DNA of 64,000 nt from DATBLE01 sp963775695. GTDB lineage: Bacteria; Actinomycetota; Thermoleophilia; Gaiellales; Gaiellaceae. Both the position numbers and the translations under genes were made by a program. The notes under the pieces are model-generated. The model was not told the DNA's origin and did no database searches. It was given only the letters and a program-made list of their open reading frames with translations. How positions within the stretch are numbered: position 1 is the first letter of the stretch; the number at the start of each line of letters is the position of its first letter. The stretch covers positions 1-64,000 of the forward strand of contig CAVZJU010000006.1 of NCBI GenBank assembly GCA_963775695.1, in the 5' to 3' direction. Of this stretch, positions 9,435 to 18,375 are shown in pieces.

Positions 9435-10316
9435 TCAGTCGACGCCGTTGACGGCGAAGGCGATCCGGTCGCCGTGCGGTGACCATGCCGGCTCGATCGC
9501 GTCGACCGACGGAGGAGTCAACCGGCGAAGTCCGGAGCCGTCGACGTCGACGACGTACAGCGCGTGGCCGAAGCGGAGCTCGCGCACGAATGCAAGCCGC
9601 GTTCCGTCCGGTGACCAGGTCGGATAGCTGTCGCTCGCCGCGACGTGGTGGATCACCCGGAGGCCGTTGCCGTCCGCCTTCGTCACGCAGATCCCCCACC
9701 TTCCGGTTGCATCCTGGCGCGCGAACGCGAGCCGGCGTCCGTCCGGCGACCAGGCAGGGTTCGCGTATGCGCCCGACCGCGTCACCCGCCGCCGCCCGCT
9801 ACCGTCGATCCGCACGGTCTCGATCCAGCCGCGACCACGGAGGTCGTGGCGCACGAATACCACGCGGCGCCCGTCCCGCGAGACGTTCGGCTGGTCGACT
9901 GCAGGCGCGCCGGGCCGGGGCGCGAGCACGCGGCGGACTTTCCCGCCTCGCAGGGGGACGACGTACAGCCCGCGGTCGAACCCGACGAAGACGACCCTTC
10001 CCGTGGCGGAGACGCTGGGTGAGAGGCCGTTCGCGATCACGACGCCGAGGCCGTCGCTTTCGCCGTGCACCGGCACCCGCCGGATCTCGGACGCGCACCC
10101 GTCGCAGGGGAGCCGTGCGAAGACGATCGAGCCGGCGTCGCCTGCCCACGACGGCGCGATCGGCGCGCCGTCGCCGGTCGGATCCTCGACGAGCTCGACC
10201 AGCTTCCGGTCGGAGACGCCGACGGTGTAGATCGCGGAGCCCTCATCCGTCCGTGCCGCCTGGGCGGCGGTCGCCGCTACGAGCCCCGCGAAGACGGTTG
10301 CGACCAGTGCGCGCAT
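9435..10316 (-). CDS. Secreted TolB-like beta-propeller (PD40) protein, convergent paralogue
   Basis: About 293 residues, starting at the ATG of MRALVATVFAGLVAATAAQA, a good signal peptide ending in an Ala-x-Ala cleavage site. PD40 repeats include WSPDGRRLAF, WSPDGTRLAF and WSPHGDRIAF. A CDGC pair occupies the place of the CHYC pair in the 8515 gene, and the overall layout matches, so the two are paralogues arranged tail to tail, 23 bp apart. It begins 7 bp after the stop of the DNRLRE-GH99-phosphoesterase gene and is probably the last gene of that long minus-strand run. Confidence 0.85.
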   Translation of the reverse strand: MRALVATVFAGLVAATAAQAARTDEGSAIYTVGVSDRKLVELVEDPTGDGAPIAPSWAGDAGSIVFARLPCDGCASEIRRVPVHGESDGLGVVIANGLSPSVSATGRVVFVGFDRGLYVVPLRGGKVRRVLAPRPGAPAVDQPNVSRDGRRVVFVRHDLRGRGWIETVRIDGSGRRRVTRSGAYANPAWSPDGRRLAFARQDATGRWGICVTKADGNGLRVIHHVAASDSYPTWSPDGTRLAFVRELRFGHALYVVDVDGSGLRRLTPPSVDAIEPAWSPHGDRIAFAVNGVD

Positions 10317-10323
10317 CTGTCGC

Positions 10324-12666
10324 TCAATTGCAGAACGCCGAGCCGGCATCCGTGAACCCGGCGCCCGCGACCGGAACGAAGCGCCAGTCGTAGCTCGTCG
10401 GGTGCAGCGTCAGCTCGAGGACGCCGTAGGTGGTCGAGTTCCGGACGACCTCCCCGGCGAGGGGCGGGTGGCCGAAGCGGTAGTGGTTGCGGCCCCCGGT
10501 GCCGACGACGAACTCGCGGACCCCGTCGGGGGCGGGGGTCGGGTCCTGGAACTTGTCCGGGACGGGCGGAGAGGCGCCTAACGGGTCGAAGCGCTCGTAG
10601 TCGTGGTTGTGGCCGGAAAGGACGACGTCGGTGTGCGCGGCGGCGAGGATGTTCCAGATCGTGCCCATCTGGAGTGCGTCGCCGTGCTCGCCGGAGGAGA
10701 AGCGCGGCTCGTGCCAGTAGGCGAGCGTGCACCGGGCGGGGTGGGCGGCGAGGTCGGCGCGAAGCCACCGCTCCTCCGGAGAGCCCGGCCCGCAGCCGCC
10801 GATGAAGCCGCACTCGGAGTTGAGCGAGATCAGGTGCCACTTGCCGAGGTCGTAGCTGTACCAGCCCTTGTCGGGGTCGCCCGCTGCGCTCCCGAAGTAC
10901 TGGAAGTAGCCCGCGGCACGCGTGGTCAGGTACTCGTGGTTCCCGATCGCGGGCCGGATCAGCTTCTTGAACTCGCCCCAGCTCGGGTCGAACGACGCCA
11001 TGAATTTCCCGTACTGGTTGTCTTCGTACTGCGTGTCCCCGAGCGTCAGCACGGCGGCGAGATTCGGTCGCAGGAGCGCCGCCGTCTGCGCCTGGGCACA
11101 GTTCGAGCCGTTGCCGCGACCGCCGTTGAAGAACCCGGAGGCGGGGTCGCAGGCGATGTCGCCGGCGGCGGCGATCACGGGGTCCTTCGAGTTCGAGGGT
11201 GACGGCGCGGCGGCCGCGCGTGGTGGGGGCGGCCTGACGGGCACCAGCTCGTGGAGGGCGTCGAGGTACGCTCCGTAGCCGGACGAGGTTTGCCACTCGT
11301 CGGCGCTCTCGACCGCGGTGCCCTCGCCCCACTCGTTGAAGGTCGTGATGAGCTGGAAGCTCGCCTCCGAGCCGACCATGTCCTGGATCGCCTTCCGCCA
11401 AGTGGAGAGGTCGCGGGGCAGCCGCTCCGCGGACTCGCTCGCCAGGTAGAAGCCCGGGCTGATCGAGTACGCCCACGGAGAGTGGTCGTCCTCCGGCTGC
11501 GCAGGCCCGTACTGGTGCCACCCGTCGGGCCGGGCCGGACAGGTGCGGTAGCCCGGGAAGACCTTGAGGACCACGTAGGCGCCGACCGTGTTCGCCTCCT
11601 TCCACCGGTTCACCATCCCGCAGCCGTCCGGGCCGCTGCCGTAGGCGAAGACGACGAATCGGCCTCCGACACGGAGGTAGCCCGGGCTCGACGCGAGGTG
11701 GTCGCGGATGTAGAGCAGGTCGTTCCGGATCGTCTTCGGCGAGGGGTCGCCGGTTCCCTCCGGTTCGTAGTAGACCGCCCAGCGGAAGTCGTTCGGGGCG
11801 GCAGCGAGCAGCTGCGGGAGGCGCGTGTCGGACGGCGTCCCCCTGCCCCACCAGGAGACGATGGCGGCGTCGAGGTTCGCGTAGCGCATCGCCGCGACGT
11901 GCTTGCCGATGACGCTCGGGTCGCCCGAGTCGTACTGGCCGAGCGACGGCGCGTAGTGGCTGTACCGCGCCACTCCCCGCTGCCGCCACGCCTCCGGGTA
12001 CCAGTCGTAGTACAGTGCGGCCCGGATCGGCAACATCGGCTGGGGAGCGCCGGTGGTCAGGACGAGCTGCGGCGCCTGGCGGCTCTCGCGGCTCGCGATC
12101 GCGAGCGTCCCGCTTGGGGCGGCGAGCACGAGCGTCGGCGAGCGCCCGTGCACGAGCGCTGTGACGTCCACATCGCGCCAGCCGCGGGTGGTCAGGGGGC
12201 CGGAGTCGATCGAGAGGCCGCTGTGCGCGGGCGCGCCGCGGAAGCGAATCGTACGCTCGGCCCATCGTCCGGCCGCGGCCTGCACCGTCAACCCGGACGC
12301 CGCCGGTTGCTCGACGAAGATGCGCAAGTGCGCGACCGCGAGCGCGGGCGAGACCGCAGGGAGCGTGAAGGCGATGTACGCGCGCGAGCCCGTGCCGCCG
12401 ATGCGGAGGACGCGCGCGGCGCCGAAGTTCGCCCGCGGTCGGTCAGCCGACACGTACGCGTCCGCCGACGCCCTGACCGCAACAATCGGCGACGGGGAGG
12501 CGCGGAACGGCCACGCACCGGAGACGAGCGTTAGCGAGAGTGCTAGCCCTGCGGCGAGCGCCGCCGAGACACCAACCGCGCCAAGCGACGGATTGCGTCC
12601 CAGACGACGTCGACGATCGGGACGACCACCAGCCAGAGCACCGCCCCCAGCCCGACGAGCAACCAC
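10324..12666 (-). CDS. Secreted DNRLRE - GH99-like - metallophosphoesterase fusion
   Basis: Three-module exported protein of about 780 residues. After a basic N-region and hydrophobic segment (AALAAGLALSLTLVSGAWPF) comes a DNRLRE domain at about 55-185 (SADAYVSADRPRANFGA, AYIAFTLP). A GH99-like (endo-mannosidase-type) domain follows at about 190-480 (AALYYDWYPEAW, AAIVSWWGRG, ITTFNEWGEG). The last part is a purple-acid-phosphatase-like metallophosphoesterase (AAGDIACD, LGDTQYE, IGNHEY, YWHEPRF, SGHNHDYERF), with all metal-binding motifs present. The start is uncertain: the GTG at 12666 is the only standard start upstream of the signal peptide, has no good Shine-Dalgarno and overlaps a small frame. 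Actual polysaccharide or phosphate substrates are unknown. Confidence 0.85.
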   Translation of the reverse strand: MVARRAGGGALAGGRPDRRRRLGRNPSLGAVGVSAALAAGLALSLTLVSGAWPFRASPSPIVAVRASADAYVSADRPRANFGAARVLRIGGTGSRAYIAFTLPAVSPALAVAHLRIFVEQPAASGLTVQAAAGRWAERTIRFRGAPAHSGLSIDSGPLTTRGWRDVDVTALVHGRSPTLVLAAPSGTLAIASRESRQAPQLVLTTGAPQPMLPIRAALYYDWYPEAWRQRGVARYSHYAPSLGQYDSGDPSVIGKHVAAMRYANLDAAIVSWWGRGTPSDTRLPQLLAAAPNDFRWAVYYEPEGTGDPSPKTIRNDLLYIRDHLASSPGYLRVGGRFVVFAYGSGPDGCGMVNRWKEANTVGAYVVLKVFPGYRTCPARPDGWHQYGPAQPEDDHSPWAYSISPGFYLASESAERLPRDLSTWRKAIQDMVGSEASFQLITTFNEWGEGTAVESADEWQTSSGYGAYLDALHELVPVRPPPPRAAAAPSPSNSKDPVIAAAGDIACDPASGFFNGGRGNGSNCAQAQTAALLRPNLAAVLTLGDTQYEDNQYGKFMASFDPSWGEFKKLIRPAIGNHEYLTTRAAGYFQYFGSAAGDPDKGWYSYDLGKWHLISLNSECGFIGGCGPGSPEERWLRADLAAHPARCTLAYWHEPRFSSGEHGDALQMGTIWNILAAAHTDVVLSGHNHDYERFDPLGASPPVPDKFQDPTPAPDGVREFVVGTGGRNHYRFGHPPLAGEVVRNSTTYGVLELTLHPTSYDWRFVPVAGAGFTDAGSAFCN

Positions 12667-12725
12667 TTGGCGGCTACGACAGGCACGCGGAGCACCCGCA
12701 TCGCTCGATACCCTGACGGCGTCAC
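12543..12725 (-). CDS. Possible small membrane protein overlapping the next gene
   Basis: A 60-codon frame (GTG at 12725, or ATG at 12701) with one strong hydrophobic helix (WLLVGLGAVLWLVVVPIVDVVW) and a basic tail (RRLARLVSRRRSPQG). It sits in the run of minus-strand genes, 54 bp after the DUF11-like stop, and overlaps the proposed start of the DNRLRE-GH99 gene in another frame. The hydrophobic-then-basic pattern is protein-like. It may be real and coupled to its neighbour, or a shadow of the upstream extension of that gene. Confidence 0.4.
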   Translation of the reverse strand: MTPSGYRAMRVLRVPVVAAKWLLVGLGAVLWLVVVPIVDVVWDAIRRLARLVSRRRSPQG

Positions 12726-12779
12726 GCGCCCGGAACCGTAACCGGATCCGGGAGAAGGCAAGGCGGATGTCGCTGCGCC

Positions 12780-13907
12780 TCACTGCTTTCCGACTCCCAG
12801 CGCGCTGATCGTGACGGCGCCGTGCAGCGAGACGACCTTCAGCGCGAGGGTGCCGCGGCGCAGGGCAGGGAAGGCGCCGAGGGTGAAGACGACCTTCTGG
12901 CGCTTCCCCGCGCTGAGGTCGATCGTCCTCAGCAGCTGACCGTTCCAGCGTGCTTCGATCCGGCCGAAGTTCGGCCCGACGAGCGCCGAGAGGACGATCC
13001 GCCGGGCGGCGACCGGAGCCAGGTTCAGGGCGGCACCGGTGCGCTGCGTCCGGAGGGCGCCGTCGATGCTTGCCTTGATCCAGCCGGATGTCCGCCGGAG
13101 CGCGATCGGCGCGAGCTGGGCGGCGACGCAGCGGTCCGCGGTCCACGCGGACGCGTTGCCGTCGGCGTCCGTCGCGCGGTACGAGAAGCAATACGTGCTC
13201 CCCGCCCTGCCGCTGAACTTGCCGCCGTGCTCCCGAGTCCCGGCCAGCCACGTCTTGTACGGGCCCAGGTCACCGGCGACGGTCGCGGCGCGGTAACGGA
13301 CGTCGTAGGTGGCAACGCCGCTGCCCGTGTCGGTCGCGCGCCAGCGGAGCGAGAACACATGGTGCGGGGAGAAGCCGCCCGGCACGAACTCTGCGCTGAA
13401 GAGCGGATCCGTGACGGGCGCCACGCGCTCCGCGAAGTGGGTTCTCTCCTGCGCCGCGCTGTCGGCCGCGACCGGGTCGTACTCGCGCGACCGCGACTTC
13501 GCCGTCACCGTGACCGTTCCGGACGCACCGGCCGCGACCGAGAACGTCATCTGGGTCGAGCTGCCCGGGTCGAGCGTGCCGAGTAGGCAGCGCGCGCTCT
13601 TCGTGCCCTGGGCAATCGTGCAAGAGCCCTCCGGGATCGAGCCGGATGCCGCCGTGATCGACGCCTGCCGACCGGAGGCGGTGACGGTCAGGCTCACGGA
13701 GGTGGCGCGGTCCGGCCCGTTGTTCAGCACGGTCGCCGTGTAGGAGACCGACTCCCCGACGAGCGGCGTCGCGGACGAGCTCGTGAGCGAGACGCTCAGG
13801 TTCGCGTCGATGAGCCGGGCAGCCTGCGGGCCGGGGGCGAACGCGAGCGCGGCGAGCGCGAGCGCTGCGAGCCCCGGGATCGTCTTCTTCGGAATGCGTC
13901 TGGTCAC
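12780..13907 (-). CDS. Secreted DUF11/CARDB-like protein
   Basis: A 375-residue exported protein of unknown function. Translation starts at a GTG (13907) placed 4 bases after a perfect GGAGGAGG. The first residues (VTRRIPKKTIPGLAALALAALAFAPGPQA) form a signal peptide. Residues ~35-140 resemble the DUF11/CARDB Ig-like fold of surface proteins (LVGESVSYTATVLNNGPDRA, LGTLDPGSSTQMTFSV). A fibronectin-like segment (DTGSGVATYDVRYR, YCFSYRATDADGN) follows, and the C-terminal ~100 residues look like an all-beta domain. It lies 20 bp downstream of the cupin gene and is probably a structural or adhesive surface component. Confidence 0.78.
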   Translation of the reverse strand: MTRRIPKKTIPGLAALALAALAFAPGPQAARLIDANLSVSLTSSSATPLVGESVSYTATVLNNGPDRATSVSLTVTASGRQASITAASGSIPEGSCTIAQGTKSARCLLGTLDPGSSTQMTFSVAAGASGTVTVTAKSRSREYDPVAADSAAQERTHFAERVAPVTDPLFSAEFVPGGFSPHHVFSLRWRATDTGSGVATYDVRYRAATVAGDLGPYKTWLAGTREHGGKFSGRAGSTYCFSYRATDADGNASAWTADRCVAAQLAPIALRRTSGWIKASIDGALRTQRTGAALNLAPVAARRIVLSALVGPNFGRIEARWNGQLLRTIDLSAGKRQKVVFTLGAFPALRRGTLALKVVSLHGAVTISALGVGKQ

Positions 13908-13927
13908 GGTGCCTCCTCCACTGTTGT

Positions 13928-14326
13928 TCAAGCTCGTCCGTACCGGTCATCGAGTCGCACGACGTCGTCCAGCTCGGGTGTCGAGACCTCGAGGAACACC
14001 GAGTCCTCGAGCGCCCGCATCCGGTGCACTGTCTTCGCCGGCAGGTGGAAGGCGGCGCCGGGCGTTAGGAGGACGGTCTCGAGCGCACCTGCGCCCTCGC
14101 CGATCTCCAGCTCTGCGAGGCCGCTCTGCAGGAAGAGCGTCTCGTCCTTGCGCTCGTGGAGCTGCAGACTGAGCGCGTGGCCCTCGTTGACGACGAGCAG
14201 CTTCCCGCAGTAGCGGTCGGTGAGCGCCCAGATGAGCTCGTGGCCCCAGGGCTTCTCGACGCGGCGCACCGATGCTGCGAACTGCTCGAGCGCCGAGGTG
14301 GTCGGTTCGTTTGCGGTCTCGGTCAT
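13928..14326 (-). CDS. Cupin protein related to the mannose-6-phosphate isomerase type II domain
   Basis: A 132-residue single-domain cupin. VRRVEKPWGHELIWA at 20-34, LSLQLHERKDETLFLQSG, and PGAAFHLPAKTVHRMRA give the two cupin motifs with metal-binding His/Glu positions. The PWGHE opening is typical of the isomerase domain found fused to mannose-1-phosphate guanylyltransferases. Here it is separate but overlaps the nucleotidyltransferase gene by ATGA, so the two probably act together on a phosphosugar. It could also act as a sugar epimerase or as a binding domain only. Confidence 0.8.
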   Translation of the reverse strand: MTETANEPTTSALEQFAASVRRVEKPWGHELIWALTDRYCGKLLVVNEGHALSLQLHERKDETLFLQSGLAELEIGEGAGALETVLLTPGAAFHLPAKTVHRMRALEDSVFLEVSTPELDDVVRLDDRYGRA

Positions 14327-15294
14327 GGCGTGAGTGCTCCTAGCTCTGGGTGGACGATCGCGCGTGCGATCAGGGAGCGGGGCGGCAGCTCCGCCCCGGG
14401 CAGGACGGTCGCCCAGCGAAGAGAGACGTCCCTGCCGACGCGGGCTCCGCGCCCGAGGTGAACGAACGGCCCGATGCTCGACTGCGCCTCGATCCGCACG
14501 TGAGGGCCGACGATCACCGGCGGGAGCAGGATCGCGTCGGCGCTGATATCCGCCGAGGCGTCGACAACGATCCGCCCGTCCCGCTCCAGCAGGTCGAGGT
14601 GCGCCTGCAGGTAGCTCTCGGGCGTTCCGACGTCGAGCCAGTACCCCGGTAGGGCGAGTGCGTAGAGCGACCCCTCCTCGGCCAGCTGCGGGAAGACCTC
14701 CCGTTCGATCGAGACGGCCCGGCCCGGTGGCACGAGCTCGAGTACGTCCGGCTCGAGCACGTACAGGCCGGCGTTGATCAGGTCGGTGTCGATCTCGTCG
14801 GGTGCGGGCTTCTCGACGAAGCCGAGGACGCGGCCGCGGTCGTCGGTGCGCACGAGCCCGTAGCGGCTGGGGTCCGAGACCCGCGTGAGCAGGATCGTCG
14901 CCCGCGCGCCGCGGCCGCGGTGGAATGCGAGCAGTTGCTGCAGGTCCGCCTCCCGCAGCGAGTCCCCGTTGAGCGCGATGAAGGTGCGGTCGAGCCCGGC
15001 TGCGGCGAAGCGCAGTGCGCCGCCGGTCCCGAGCGGCTCGGGCTCGACCCGGTACTCCAGGTCAACACCGTCGTAGCGGCCGCCGAAGTGCTCCTCGATC
15101 GCGGTCGGCAAGTAGCCGCAGGCGAGTACCACGCGCTCGACACCGGCGGACCGCAGGTGGTCGAACGTGTAGGCGAGCAGCGGCCGGTCGAGCAGGGGCA
15201 GCATCGGCTTCGGCAGGGAGTTCGTCAGCGGCCGAAGCCGAGTGCCCTCGCCGCCGACCAGGATCACCGCCGGGATGCGCGCCCGATCGGTCAT
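14323..15294 (-). CDS. Sugar-1-phosphate nucleotidyltransferase (probably mannose-1-phosphate guanylyltransferase)
   Basis: Makes an NDP-sugar from a sugar-1-phosphate and NTP in the cytoplasm. The 323-residue protein has the pyrophosphorylase signature VILVGGEGTRLRPLTNSLPKPMLP at 10-33, the nucleotide-sugar loop EPLGTGGALRFA, LNGDSL (metal-binding Asp), VEKP and LPGYWLDVGTPESYL. A left-handed beta-helix begins around residue 245 (ADISADAILLPPVIVGPHVRIEAQ). The closest-looking family is GDP-mannose pyrophosphorylase, but glucose-1-phosphate thymidylyl- or uridylyltransferases share these motifs. The adjacent PMI-type cupin and the polyprenol-phosphate-mannose-synthase-like gene in the same run favour mannose. 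It overlaps the upstream metallophosphoesterase stop by ATGA. Confidence 0.87.
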   Translation of the reverse strand: MTDRARIPAVILVGGEGTRLRPLTNSLPKPMLPLLDRPLLAYTFDHLRSAGVERVVLACGYLPTAIEEHFGGRYDGVDLEYRVEPEPLGTGGALRFAAAGLDRTFIALNGDSLREADLQQLLAFHRGRGARATILLTRVSDPSRYGLVRTDDRGRVLGFVEKPAPDEIDTDLINAGLYVLEPDVLELVPPGRAVSIEREVFPQLAEEGSLYALALPGYWLDVGTPESYLQAHLDLLERDGRIVVDASADISADAILLPPVIVGPHVRIEAQSSIGPFVHLGRGARVGRDVSLRWATVLPGAELPPRSLIARAIVHPELGALTP

Positions 15295-18200
15295 GGCCCC
15301 ATCTCCAGGACGAGCTGAGGTGGATTCGCGGACTCGCTGCTGCCGTAGCTGACCGCCGTGCTGCTCAGGTCGCTGACCGCGAGTGAGTAGGTGCCGTTAC
15401 CGGTGACATAGGAGGTGACGTCGACGTCGACGTACGCCCCGGAGCTGAACTTGCCGCTCGAGCCGATCGCGCTGCCGATCGCGGGAGCGTTCCCGTAGGT
15501 GATCCCGCTCTCGGCCCAGGTGTTGTCGGCCACCTGACTCACCTGATGGCCCGTGTTGCCGGTCGAGTTGGCGTAGAGCCGGAGCGTCGCCTTCGTCACC
15601 GTGCCGACGACGCCTTGCACGGCGAAGCGCAGGTAGGTGTTGACGACAGGGGACGAGTCCACTCGGAGAGTGTTCGCCGAGCCGTAGTTCTTGGTCGGAC
15701 TCGACGAACTCACGTACGAGTCCGCCTCGGGGTTGAAAGTCAGACTTGTCGGCGGCGACGGCGTCGTTGCCGTCGCGGGCGGCGACTGGCCCGAGCCGTG
15801 GCCGGCGGCGTCGAAGGCCTCGACTGTATACGAGTACTGCGTCGAGGGCAGCACGCTCGTGTCGCTGTAGCTCGTCGCCGTGCCCGGCACGGTGGCGAGC
15901 GGCTGACCGTTCCGCTCGATCGCGTAGTGGTCGACGCCGACGTCGTCGGTCGACGCCGTCCACGAGACGTCGATCTGGTTCGCCGCGACCGCCGACGCCC
16001 CGACTCCTCCCGGGACCGACGGCGGAGTGCTGTCGGGCTGGGTCGAAGCCGAGGCTGCCGCGCCGGTCGAGTGATTGCCGGCGAGGTCGACCGCCTGGAC
16101 GACGTAGTTGTAGGAGGTGTCGGCGGCGAGGCCGGTGTCCTGGTAGCTCAGCCCGGCGGCGGTGCCGACCTTGACGCCGTCCCGAAGGACGTCGTAGTGG
16201 TCGACGCCGTTGTCGTCGGACGCGGCCGTCCACGAGAGGTCGATCTCGCTCGCGCTGACGCCTGTCCCCGAGAGGTTCCCGGGGTCGCCTGGAGGAGTGG
16301 TGTCCCCTCCGCCCGCCGTGGTGGTGACCACGAGCTCCGGAGCGAGTCCCGCCGTCCCCTCCTTGGACGAGTAGTCGGCGCCGTTGGTCGACGTCGACAG
16401 CGCTTCGAAGGAGACGAGACCGTCGCCGGTGACCGCCGACGTGACGTCGACCTCGTACCAGTTGCCCACCTGGACGCTGCCGAGCGTCCCGAGCACGGCC
16501 GCGTCGGCTGCCGGCGCCGTGTTCCAGTTCACGGCCGACTCGTTCCAGCTCGTGTCCGGAACCCGGTGGAACTCGCCGCCGAATCCCGACGCGTCGACGC
16601 AGTACAGACGGAGCTTCGCGCTGACCACCGGCCTGCCGAGGAGTCCGGAGACGTCGAACCTGAGTAGGACGTGCTTCACATCCGGGCTGGCGTCGACGCC
16701 GAACGTCGGTCTGCTGCCGTAGTTCGTCGTCGGCGTCGTGTTCTGGACCCACGTGTCAGCGACGGCCGTGACCGTGATCGTGTTCGGAGCCGTCGCGACG
16801 GCCGAGTTGGAGTCCGGCGAGACGTTGCCGGCGAGGTCGACGGCGTCGACGACGTAGGCATGGGTCGTGCCGGGGATGACGGCCGTGTCGGAGTAGGTGT
16901 ACGTCGCCTTCGTCCCGGAGGGAACCGTGTCGATCTGCGCACCGTCGCGGACGACGACGTAGTGGTCGATGCCGGAATCGTCGGTCGACTTGCCCCACGA
17001 GAGGTCGATTCCGCTCGTAACCCCCGGAGCAGCCGTCAGGTTCGCGGGCGCGGTCGGCGGAATCGAGTCGGTGTCGGTCGACGCCCCGGACGTATTCGAG
17101 AACCCCGACTGGTTGCCCGAGCTGTCGTACGCGCGCACCTGGTAGCTGTAGGCGGTCCCGGGGACGAGGCCCTTGTCCGCGTAGCTGGTGGTCGTGCTCG
17201 TCCCGACCTCGTTGCCGTCGCGGTAGATCCGATAGCCGGCGACGACTGTGTCATCCGTCGAGCCCGTCCAGGTGAGGTCGATCTCGCTCGTGCCCGCCGT
17301 GGTCGCGTTCAGGTTCGACGGGTCGGTGGGGGGCGTGTGGTCGGTGCTCGCGTTGTGGCAGGTACCGGAGCCCGCGTCCGTGAACCCACCTCCTGCCGCG
17401 GGGACGAACTGCCAGTCGTAGCTTCCCGGATGGAGGGTCAGCTCGAGCAGGCCGAACGTCGTCGTGTCGCGGACGAGGCTGTTCGCGGCGACGTTTGCGA
17501 TCGAGGTGTGGTTGTTGCCGCCGGTTCCCACTGTGAACTGGCGGATCCCGGCGATGTTGTCGAGCTGCCCGCCCGGGGTCTGCGGGGCGAAGCGCTCGTA
17601 GATGTGGTCGTGGCCGTTGAGGATGACGTCGGCGTGGGCAGCGTAGAGAGCGTTCCAGAACGACTGGGAGTTCGCAGACGCCCGCCCTCCGGAGCTGAAC
17701 AGCGGGATGTGCCAGTAGGCGGCGATGCACTGGCTCGCGTGGGCGGCCAGGTCCGCCGCCAGCCACTTCCCCTGAGCCGAAGTCGAGCCGCAACCCCCGG
17801 CGTTGCTGCAGTTCGAGTTCAGCGAGATCAGGTGCCACGCCCCGATGTCGTAGCTGTAGTAGCCCTTGCCGGGCGCGACGGTGCCCGCAAGAGCGCCGAA
17901 GTAGTTGTAGTAGCCGGCCGCGCCCGTGTTCGCCGTCGTGCAGTCGGTCCCGCCGTGCGTGAGGTAGTCGTGGTTACCCGGCGAAGGTCGCGTGATCGAC
18001 TTGAAGCGGCCCCAGCTCAGGTCGTAGGAGTTCTGGTAGGCCCAGAGGCTGCCGCACTCGTACTGGTTGTCCCCGAGCGGCAGAACGGCTGCGAAGTCGC
18101 CGTTGACGACCAGGTTGGACGTCGCCAGCTGGCGGCAGGCGTTCGACGTCCCGTTGCCGCCGTTCCAGTTCTTGTTCGCTGGGTCGCAGGAGATGTCCCC

Positions 18201-18362
18201 CGCGGTTGCGATGACGGGGTCGCCGGCTGCGGCCGCGCTCGACGGCCCGGCGACTACGCGCGCGCCGACGGCGAGCGGGCCGACGAGGGCCAGCACGACC
18301 ATCACCCTGAGTGCGTTGCGCCTGACGGCGCCCGTCCGCTTTCCCGATCCCCAACCCGTCAT
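15291..18362 (-). CDS. Secreted metallophosphoesterase with FnIII and DNRLRE modules
   Basis: About 1023 residues. The ATG at 18362 follows AGGAAGGAG by 5 bases. A signal peptide (ALRVMVVLALVGPLAVGARVVA) is followed by a purple-acid-phosphatase-like domain to about residue 325, with the metal motifs ATAGDISCD, LGDNQYE, PGNHDY, YWHIPLF and NGHDHIYERF. Then come two fibronectin type III repeats (TPPTDPSNLNAT, IPPTAPANLTAA), a DNRLRE domain (ADTWVQNTTPTTNYGS), two more FnIII repeats and a second DNRLRE domain (ADSYVSSSSPTKNYGS). The phosphatase half is clearly paralogous to the 10324 and 28428 gene products. The repeated modules suggest surface or polymer attachment. Confidence 0.9.
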   Translation of the reverse strand: MTGWGSGKRTGAVRRNALRVMVVLALVGPLAVGARVVAGPSSAAAAGDPVIATAGDISCDPANKNWNGGNGTSNACRQLATSNLVVNGDFAAVLPLGDNQYECGSLWAYQNSYDLSWGRFKSITRPSPGNHDYLTHGGTDCTTANTGAAGYYNYFGALAGTVAPGKGYYSYDIGAWHLISLNSNCSNAGGCGSTSAQGKWLAADLAAHASQCIAAYWHIPLFSSGGRASANSQSFWNALYAAHADVILNGHDHIYERFAPQTPGGQLDNIAGIRQFTVGTGGNNHTSIANVAANSLVRDTTTFGLLELTLHPGSYDWQFVPAAGGGFTDAGSGTCHNASTDHTPPTDPSNLNATTAGTSEIDLTWTGSTDDTVVAGYRIYRDGNEVGTSTTTSYADKGLVPGTAYSYQVRAYDSSGNQSGFSNTSGASTDTDSIPPTAPANLTAAPGVTSGIDLSWGKSTDDSGIDHYVVVRDGAQIDTVPSGTKATYTYSDTAVIPGTTHAYVVDAVDLAGNVSPDSNSAVATAPNTITVTAVADTWVQNTTPTTNYGSRPTFGVDASPDVKHVLLRFDVSGLLGRPVVSAKLRLYCVDASGFGGEFHRVPDTSWNESAVNWNTAPAADAAVLGTLGSVQVGNWYEVDVTSAVTGDGLVSFEALSTSTNGADYSSKEGTAGLAPELVVTTTAGGGDTTPPGDPGNLSGTGVSASEIDLSWTAASDDNGVDHYDVLRDGVKVGTAAGLSYQDTGLAADTSYNYVVQAVDLAGNHSTGAAASASTQPDSTPPSVPGGVGASAVAANQIDVSWTASTDDVGVDHYAIERNGQPLATVPGTATSYSDTSVLPSTQYSYTVEAFDAAGHGSGQSPPATATTPSPPTSLTFNPEADSYVSSSSPTKNYGSANTLRVDSSPVVNTYLRFAVQGVVGTVTKATLRLYANSTGNTGHQVSQVADNTWAESGITYGNAPAIGSAIGSSGKFSSGAYVDVDVTSYVTGNGTYSLAVSDLSSTAVSYGSSESANPPQLVLEMGP

Positions 18363-18375
18363 CTCAACTCCTTCC

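Noticed and set aside
10277..12265. A 662-codon minus-strand open frame inside the DNRLRE-GH99-phosphoesterase gene
   Set aside because: It is Arg/Pro/Ala-rich with no family motifs, and is the shadow of a real gene in another frame, as is common in high-GC DNA.
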